Translations under genes and position numbers: made by a program
Shown here: piece by piece, positions 56,990-64,000 of the stretch
Numbering within the stretch: the first letter of the stretch is position 1
How the letters are laid out: each line of letters opens with the position of its first letter
Assembly (NCBI GenBank): GCA_930367205.1
Contig: OV884012.1
Location: 54,829,239 to 54,893,238, forward strand
Direction: 5' to 3'
Length of the DNA stretch: 64,000 bases
DNA from: Acanthosoma haemorrhoidale
Lineage: Eukaryota; Arthropoda; Insecta; Hemiptera; Acanthosomatidae
The notes under the pieces: model-generated
Database searches by the model: none
What the model saw: the letters and a program-made list of their open reading frames with translations, nothing else
What the model was told of the DNA's origin: nothing

Positions 56990-57962
56990 ACTTGACGAGA
57001 TCGAGTATTGGTGCAATCAATGGCGGATCAAAGTTAATGAAGCAAAATGCTCCCACATTACCTTCACCCTTTGTCGCAAGTCTGGTCCACTAGTTTATTT
57101 TAATTCTATTCCTCTCCCTGTATCCGAGACAGTACGGTACTTAGGCTTCCATCTTGACAAACGACTGACCTGGAACCCACATACGAGACTAAAAAGACAA
57201 GAACTAAACAGACGCTTTGGACAACTGTACAGACTACTTCAAAGGACATCCCATCTCTCAATAGAAAATAAACTACTAATCTACAAAGTTATACTTAAAC
57301 CAATCTGGACATACGGAATAGAGCTATGGGGGACAGCAAAAAAGTCTAACATCAAGCGTATCCAATCCTTTCAATCAAAAGTCCTGAGAACAATAGTAAA
57401 TGCCCCTTATTATGTCAGCAACAAAACCCTTCATAACGACCTTAATATACCCTATATTCTAGAACTCATCCCTTCCAAGTTTACGAAATTCCACAGTAGC
57501 CTTTCCAACCACCCTAATCCTGTAGCACAGTCAATGCACTGCGCCACTCATCCCTATAATCCTCCTCGGAGACTGAAACGGCAGTGGCCTCGTGACCTGC
57601 TATAAACGCGTGACAGTGGGTGTCCTGGCAATGGCCAGTCTCTCCAATCATGTCCTGAGCGTCTGTGGCTCTCGCGCTCTTGGTCAGCCTCCACTGGCTA
57701 GTATCCAGTGACGCGGCTGACGGAGGAGCGTGGGGGACTTCCCAAGACTCCGCTTTCTCTTTGCGGTGGATTTGGGGGGTCTCTGGGCTGTCTGTAAATA
57801 TTGTATGAATGAGCGAGTGAATGATGAACTGTAAATATTGTATGAATGAGTGAGTGAATGATGAACTGTAAATATTGTATGAATGAGAGCATATATCTTA
57901 ATTACTTATTGCCTTATAAAAGGCAGATTGTAATTATTGCACAATAAAGGAATTAACAATTT
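56990..57962 (+). mobile_element. Jockey family 2, copy D (5'-truncated)
   Basis: 973 bp: the end of ORF2, then a 3' UTR with the core GTCCTGAGCGTCTGTGGCTC, a GC-rich middle, three repeats of a 37-base unit containing GTAAATATTGTATGAATGAG, and the tail AAAAGGCAGATTGTAATTAT with AATAAAGG. It is flanked by a perfect 11-bp duplication. It serves as the reference for family 2 here and shows what copy B lost. Confidence 0.92.
56991..57605 (+). CDS. Jockey family 2 ORF2 C-terminal fragment, open
   Basis: 204 codons are open from the truncation point to TAA with no ATG near the start. It begins LDEIEYWCNQWRIKVNEAKC, which lies just after the RT active site, and ends PRRLKRQWPRDLL. The RT catalytic motifs are absent because of the 5' truncation, so it has no enzymatic capacity. 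The protein sequence resembles family 1 throughout (for example KRLTWNPHTRLKRQE and GIELWGTAK), which shows that the two families are sisters. Confidence 0.9.
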   Translation, partial: LDEIEYWCNQWRIKVNEAKCSHITFTLCRKSGPLVYFNSIPLPVSETVRYLGFHLDKRLTWNPHTRLKRQELNRRFGQLYRLLQRTSHLSIENKLLIYKVILKPIWTYGIELWGTAKKSNIKRIQSFQSKVLRTIVNAPYYVSNKTLHNDLNIPYILELIPSKFTKFHSSLSNHPNPVAQSMHCATHPYNPPRRLKRQWPRDLL

Positions 57963-57973
57963 CAGTATACAAA
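57963..57973. repeat. Target-site duplication, right (family 2 copy D)
   Basis: Exact copy of 56979-56989. Confidence 0.85.
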
Positions 57974-58705
57974 TATTTTTTTATTTGTGCAAACTCGTGT
58001 CTTTAAATATTTGGAAACGAAAAATATATGTCTTGGACCACTGTCACAACCACCTAAAAACCTTCTGATTTTGAATTGTAATGCTATAATATTTTATTGT
58101 TTCACGTAAACCGACTCGGTGGTTATGTTATATTGGAATTATGAAGACAACTTTAATCAGCGTAGGCAGTTAGAACTCGTAAATATCCAGTCATTATTAA
58201 ATTTTCCAGTGTACTTAAATTAATAATAGTATAACAGCTTTGCAAAACTATTTGAACTAGTAGTAGAATATACATTATTTTCATAAAGTTATAAATGTTT
58301 CAACTCGTCTGACCTAATTTACTGATTATCTTTAAACAAAATAATTCTATACAATCTTTAAACCAATGCTTTTATAAACTAAAAACAAAGTGTGATAATA
58401 AAAGCAGACGAATTTAAACCAAATACTCGTCAAAATCGTCTCAAAGTCAAAACTATTATAAAAATCTTTTTTTGAAAAATTATAATTCGCATGTATAGCA
58501 TTATCAATGAGGATGTGAGAATTTATTCATACATTTGTTCAATAAAAAGTCTAAAACCAAAGAAGATAAAAATTGCTTTGCCTATGTAAAATACAATAAA
58601 CACACTCAGAACATAAACAAGGTGTCTATATTAACGTGCATTAGTGTCTACCGAGAATAGGATAACAAGAAAATGAGCGATAATATATTTAGGTAACGTG
58701 TCACC
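57974..58705. other. AT-rich DNA
   Basis: Nothing recognised. Confidence 0.5.
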
Positions 58706-58716
58706 TCACTTTATTA
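58706..58716. repeat. Target-site duplication, left (family 2 copy E)
   Basis: TCACTTTATTA, repeated exactly at 59032-59042. Confidence 0.8.
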
Positions 58717-59031
58717 TAGAATCTTTATTGTGCAATAATTACAATCTGCCTTTTATAAGGCAATAATAATACAGATAAATGATCTCATTCATACCATATT
58801 TAGTCATCATTCACTCGCTCATTCATACAATGGACATGATTGGAGAAACTGGCCATTGCCAGGACTCCCACTGTCACGCGATTATAGCAGGTCACGAGGC
58901 CACTGCCGTTTCAGTCTCCGAGGAGGATTATAGGGATGAGTGGCGCAGTGCAAAGACTGTGCTACAGGATTAGGGTGGTTGGAAAGGCTACTGTGGAATT
59001 TCATAAACTTGGAAGGGATGAGTTCTAGAAT
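58717..59031 (-). mobile_element. Jockey family 2, copy E (truncated, internal deletion)
   Basis: On the minus strand it holds the last part of ORF2 (ELIPSKF region to RQWPRDLL) and the 3' tail. The GC-rich UTR middle is missing: the sequence jumps from CCAATCATGTCC straight to ATTGTATGAATGAG. The 11-bp duplication shows that the whole unit inserted as one piece, so the deletion happened in the RNA/source copy or later inside the copy. Confidence 0.88.
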
Positions 59032-59042
59032 TCACTTTATTA

Positions 59043-60179
59043 AATTTTTTTTTTTAATGGATATGCGGATATGCTAATAAGCCTTTTTTCAGATTTAATT
59101 ATTTACTTTTCATGGTTGTGTATCCATGCTAACGTGAACCTCGAATAACGCGAGGTATTTTTTTTTTTTTTATAAATTGGAGAAGGATAGCAACTTATGC
59201 ATCACCCTCTCATAACAGAATGAAATTACTGTGACACTGGCTAGAAGCTTATAGAATGCCAAGTCAACAAACCCTTTTAAGTAGTATAAACAGGAGTGAA
59301 CAGATGGAAATATGTTGAAAAGATTGGAAGTATGCAGGAAGTATTACCCCCTCAAGGTGATCAGGGAACTTATGCTGAACTTTGAAAAAGGTATTCTTAC
59401 AATTGCAAAAAGTGTTGAAACACCCATGACTTCATGGCGTGATTACATCAAATCACGTATCACAGAAAAAAATGTATGAATAAATACAAGGCAAAATACA
59501 TATATCTTTTATTTGATCTTATTGTAACCAATATATGAAGATGACCTATTAAGAAATCCACAAGAGTTAAATCCGATTTTCTTGCTTTATTGGATAAATG
59601 TACACATTGTTCACTTTATAATTGTTTATTTAATATAAACAACTAAACTAATATTAACTACTATATGTTTCAATTGGTTAGCTTGGTGCCATATGTTGTG
59701 TGGGTGTTTTGGCACTCGATTTTTAGTTCTTTGTTCAGATAAGAATGGATAGTCTCATGTAAAAAAAAACCATGTATTTCGTCTTTATGAACACAAAAAA
59801 TAAAGGACATATTCCCTGAGAAGTTTTTTTTAAATAATGCAAAAAATCCCGGTTTATATTCAGCAACCTTCAAAACTTCAAGTGGTTCTGATCTGTTAGG
59901 TAACTTGTGTTTTCTTCACACAGCTGGTGTCGTTAATCAACCTAACAGGACTACTATTTTTATTTACAAACTTCGCATTCCAACTATATTTAAATATGAG
60001 TCAATGTGCCTCATATTTTATCATATTTAACAATCAAAACACTGGCTAATCTTAAATTTATATGTGAATAGTACAGCGGGAGTAACAACATTAAGATATG
60101 TTTCGTGAGATCTTATAAGCTTGTGAAAAAAATAATTGAAATTTTGATGTACGATGGTGATTACTGATATTTGTATTTA
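59043..60179. other. AT-rich DNA
   Basis: A T-run at 59157-59172 precedes a less AT-rich block to about 59450. This could be another reversed LINE tail, but no match was found. No gene. Confidence 0.4.
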
Positions 60180-60470
60180 TAAAAGACACTGATGCGTCAA
60201 GTTCGTATATATGGATCGGAAACTTGGACAACTAAACCAAGAAAAGGGAGCTGAAAGTATTTCAAAGCCTCTAACACAATGGAGGAAGTATGCCATTTAT
60301 TAACAGAGCTGTATATAATCAAATTCGTGAAAGTGGGAAGGCTGAGATGGAAGTTTGCTGGATTTATGTTGGAGTAACCCAAGACGCGTTAACTATTTGT
60401 GGAGAAGCTACGTACTAGGCTAAGTATGGATAATCAGTGACTAGAATGAAAATAGTTTATTTTTTTTTTA
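60180..60470 (+). pseudogene. Decayed LINE reverse transcriptase C-terminal relic
   Basis: Translation gives VRIYGSETWTTKPR then, in shifted frames, ELKVFQSL, a common LINE pattern after the RT palm (YGSE.WT...E.KL..F), and RLRWAGH-like remnants near KAEMEVCWIYVG. Stops and frameshifts are present. The family differs from the Jockey copies. Confidence 0.5.
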
Positions 60471-62458
60471 ATCACATTGTTATCTATAAAATTTAAATTA
60501 TTTATAAATATAAAGGATCTAAAAAAGAAGAATGTTTATCAACATTTCGTTTTGTATGTCCGCTGTTCTCATCAAACGCTTTGTAAAATATGCGATCATT
60601 ATTTAAGGTGTTCCAAGAACTACAAGCGTTCTAATGATCTGCAATTGTTATTGAGTAGTGAGCAATTTCTCGCTTTTCATGAATCTGCGTTTGCAATCAT
60701 GTTCCACATCACGATTTGGCGCTTTGTACCCATTAAATGTGCTTTACATGCAGATTGGCCTTCACTTATACCGTTCATTTGGACTTACTTATGTAAATGG
60801 TGAGATTATATCATTTGCAATGTTGTTTCTTTACTGTACAAAACCAGTAGACAATATGCAACGTGCTATCTGAATGTGCTCAATGTTGAAGCAGCGCATT
60901 TTCCCTTTTGCTAAAGATTAATGTTCTTAAAGGTCAATCGTGGAAGAATAGTCTAATTTAGATCAGTTCATCTTGTCTCATCGCTGTTTAAATACAGTCA
61001 ATTTTCGAAGCACTTAATGTCGAAAAAGAAGTTATAAGACAATTCGTTCATTCAATGTCATTTTTCGAAGTCAAACCAAGTTACTACAACGCTTAGAATT
61101 TGTTTACTGTTAATGGATCAACAGCACAATAATAAATTCTAATTACTGTCAAGGTAAGCCATAAGCGGCTTACTTTAGTTACGAGCTCATAAATTAGTAG
61201 TGCCTTGATCTAATTTCGATAATATCTCAAGATTACTTGTAAAAGTAGGTTGTTAAAGACTAGAAATATTTTATTATAATTCGCGGAAGGTTTAGCTTTT
61301 TCGATTACGGTATTGTTGCAAGTTAATATTGTTAGTTATAGGTCGTAGCTAGAGAAATGATATAATGTCAAGACTCTCCTGAATATGTTTGTGGAACATA
61401 CAGCTCCTCGCTAGTAAACATTTAAATAAAACTTTTATTTTTCCATGCATTTTTTTTCCTTCAATGGACTGCAATTAGTCCGTGCATTGCAGTACCTATC
61501 ATACTGTTATATATAAGATGTATAACCATACAATCGGCAATATACAAAGGAGTTTTATTTATTAGTAAAAATTAGAATAAAAACTACATTATACTAATAG
61601 AAAATTCTAAACAGTAGTGTGGGGAAAAAATGTATATCAGCTTAAAATGGACTTACACGGGCCTTCGGCTTTAGCGAAAATTCTCTAAGATGGGACCGAG
61701 GCTGCAGGGATACATAAATATTTTTGGGAATGGAGACGAATTGGAAATATTTGAATTTTTCCCACTCATCACCTGCCTGTGTATATAGAAGCAAAAAAGT
61801 AAAAATTTGAGTTTTATTACTGCGTTAAAATTAAATGTGTTACATAGTAACGCAAAAAAAAAAACACCTAAGTTATCAGCAACAGATGTTTATGCTATTT
61901 TTAAGTATTTAAAGTTTCCAACAAGTAGTGATTTATAAGTATTATATTATAAGTAGTAATATTCCGGCACCCCAGCCATGAACTAATGGGAGGGAATACA
62001 TAACTGATGGTTACATTGAATGAATAAATGGATGTCTCTTACAGTAGATATTGTGTGATTGTTGTTTATTTATCCTTTAGACAGTTATTGATAGGTATAT
62101 AAGTGATTGTATACGGTAGTATGAGATAACATTACAGTAATGAAGCGAATTCCTAGTAACTATAAGCCTTGGAACTTTATTTATAACACTTATGTAAAAC
62201 CTAAGGTTGCTCACCTTTCAGATGTCAATAACACACCACTTCAACAGGATATGCTCGCTTGGTCTAGAACAGCATTGACTTAAACGATCTAGAAACGTAC
62301 GCATAGAATATCAGAAAATAATTGCATTTATAGCATCCATGTTGGCTTGCCTCAATACATTTTTAAACAAGTCCTTCCGTATAGAATCCCGTGCCAACGA
62401 GCTTATCCATTACTCTGTTAGTGTATTCCCTGTGCGATGTTTGTCGAGCAGCTGTCAA
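60471..62458. other. AT-rich DNA
   Basis: A 108-codon plus-strand ORF (60477-60803) contains several Cys and His residues but no regular metal-binding spacing, and is not recognised. Nothing else is seen. Confidence 0.35.
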
Positions 62459-62662
62459 TTCCACAGATTAGGCAGGGTGGATCACTGGCCAGGCCAGTGG
62501 TAACAGGTACTTGGAGGTAATCATGGCCAGTGAAACAAGCGAGTCGTCTGAGCATATCCTTGCCTCGGCAGAGGTGTTAGTTGCTTTCCATCTTCACTGG
62601 TCGCCATGCGCTTGCCCATGCAAGCACCCTAACCAATCGCCCAACTGAGCCGAATAGCATCG
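62459..62662 (-). other. SINE-like block with tRNA-like head
   Basis: On the minus strand GGCTCAGTTGGGCGATTGG resembles a tRNA A-box/D-arm, followed by GCTTGCATGGGCAAGC, a hairpin like an anticodon arm. The B-box is not clear. The body continues to about 62459. No target duplication was found. Confidence 0.35.
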
Positions 62663-64000
62663 TTCGTTCCGATTGATCTTTTCATCCCAATAGGTCTCCC
62701 TTCTCATGTTTTGGGTCTTCTCAGAAAACGATTACGAACTGATAGTCTTTGATTTTTATTGTTATCCTGAGCATGAATGTGTATATGACTTAACGAAACA
62801 ATCTGGTTTATAAAACTGGCCCACGAGTCAACCAAGTGACCAGATCCAAATAGGAAGATATAATTTAGCAAATTAATTTTAATAATAATGAAAGCCACTT
62901 TGTAATCAATGGCGCAAAAGTGCAAAAAAAAAAAGGGCGACCGAGGTTGTCACCGTAGATTAGTCGAGGAAAGGATATGGCTTCCCTGTTACTTCACAAC
63001 CTTATTCTTAATTTTCTTAACTAGATCAATTACTTATTTATTCAGTTAAATATATCACTGATATTCATGTCCAATGAACCGCAACCAGACCAATTATTCA
63101 AAGGAAAAATCTTTTGAGGAAATGGCAACGGAAACCAAGTCTCAGGAAGTCGGCTGCAGTGACGGCACGACCAAAAAATAAATAATTGGGGATGAATTCC
63201 AATAAATTAGTTTTATTTTCCAAGAATTCTTGAAACTGCTTCCGATTCCGTGTAATGTGAAACAGGCAAAAAATGTGCAATATGGGGTGTGTAATTTTGT
63301 TTTAGTGAGAAATATAAAATTTTAATTTAATTCCTATTCCTGCTATTCTCCAAAGTATTGCCAATAGAATAAACAGCTCAAACTCTAATAGGGAGTTTTG
63401 CACCATTCAATTAGTTTCAAGTGAATTTAATTCAAATTACTAATACTTATATTAAATTAGTACATTTCAACTATAATTAATATATTTTAACAGAAAAAAA
63501 AATACATCGTTAAATGTATAATGAAATGCCTAAACATGGAGATAGGTCACTTTGTCAATAAAAAGTATTTTGATAATTTCTTCAGTCAATATGACTTCTG
63601 TTTTGACGGTTGATTCATTTATGTCACAGCATATTTAAATCCAGGCAACGAAATGATCAAAATAATTTTATTACTTTACGAGCAGTTAACCTTCTTAATA
63701 AGTAATGTTACATTTGCCTCTTTAAAAGCCTGACTCGTACTAAACATGTAGTCAAATATGAGTGTTCATATGAATTATATTTCAATAATTAATACTGTAA
63801 ATAATGAAAATGCTAGTTACGGTGCCGTAATGTACGGTTTTATCATCACAAGTGCGCAGTGTAACAACTTTGAATTTTATGTATATAAAAAATCTTATAC
63901 AATACAAATGACCTTATCGAAACAGAGAGGTGATAAGATGGCTGATTAGCCAGCACAAAGCCGAAGACTGCTGACGCAAGCCCGGACGCTCCGTAAGTAA
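62663..64000. other. AT-rich DNA to window end
   Basis: Short ORFs only (for example 63758-63949). No gene, RNA or repeat recognised. Confidence 0.45.

Overview
This is a stretch of AT-rich invertebrate nuclear DNA with no convincing complete host protein-coding gene. Jockey-clade non-LTR retrotransposons, a gypsy/errantivirus-type LTR element with an env gene, and a Tc1-like transposon point to an arthropod or similar invertebrate. The species cannot be named from the sequence; a copepod or other AT-rich crustacean or insect would fit (inference). No bacterial operons, ribosomal RNA genes or confident functional tRNA genes were seen.

Layout. 1-11 kb: AT-rich DNA with broken Jockey 3' ends, a solo-LTR-like repeat (4278-5288, itself hit by a short LINE tail) and two GC-richer unexplained blocks. 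11-16.5 kb: a young 5'-truncated Jockey family 1 copy (11220-13426, 16-bp target-site duplication), then an older family 2 copy (14558-16512). The middle of the family 2 copy has been overwritten by 848 bp copied from the first element plus its flanking DNA. 17.7-19.6 kb: a decayed minus-strand LINE. 20.2-20.6 kb: a 146-codon unknown ORF. 22.5-23.8 kb: a dead Tc1-like transposon. 27.6-39.1 kb: an errantivirus-type LTR element on the minus strand, with AGTT...AACT LTRs, PBS, gag, protease, RT/RNase H, integrase, env and PPT. A full-length Jockey family 1 element (30713-35426) is inserted in its pol, flanked by 12-bp target-site duplications. 39.8-40.5 kb: a 29-bp minisatellite beside a possible LTR/PBS junction. 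44.2 kb: a sequence that folds as a type I hammerhead ribozyme of the Penelope-like-element kind. 48.7-51.7 kb: a second solo LTR and a partial third copy of the 4.3-kb repeat. 57.0-59.0 kb: two Jockey family 2 copies, each with 11-bp target-site duplications. The rest is AT-rich DNA with LINE relics and tRNA-like (SINE-like) patches.

How the parts relate. The relative order can be read: the LTR element inserted first, its pol was then interrupted by the Jockey element, and its gag was hit by short LINE tails. The family 1 Jockey copies at 11.2 kb and 30.7 kb are almost identical, so that family moved recently. The 30.7-kb copy is nonetheless dead (one in-frame stop in ORF1, one 5-bp deletion in ORF2), whereas the truncated 11.2-kb copy keeps an open RT frame. 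The most notable signals are the nested insertion, the one-sided conversion tract at 15.2-16.0 kb, the hammerhead fold and the tRNA-like box pair in the Jockey 5' UTR.
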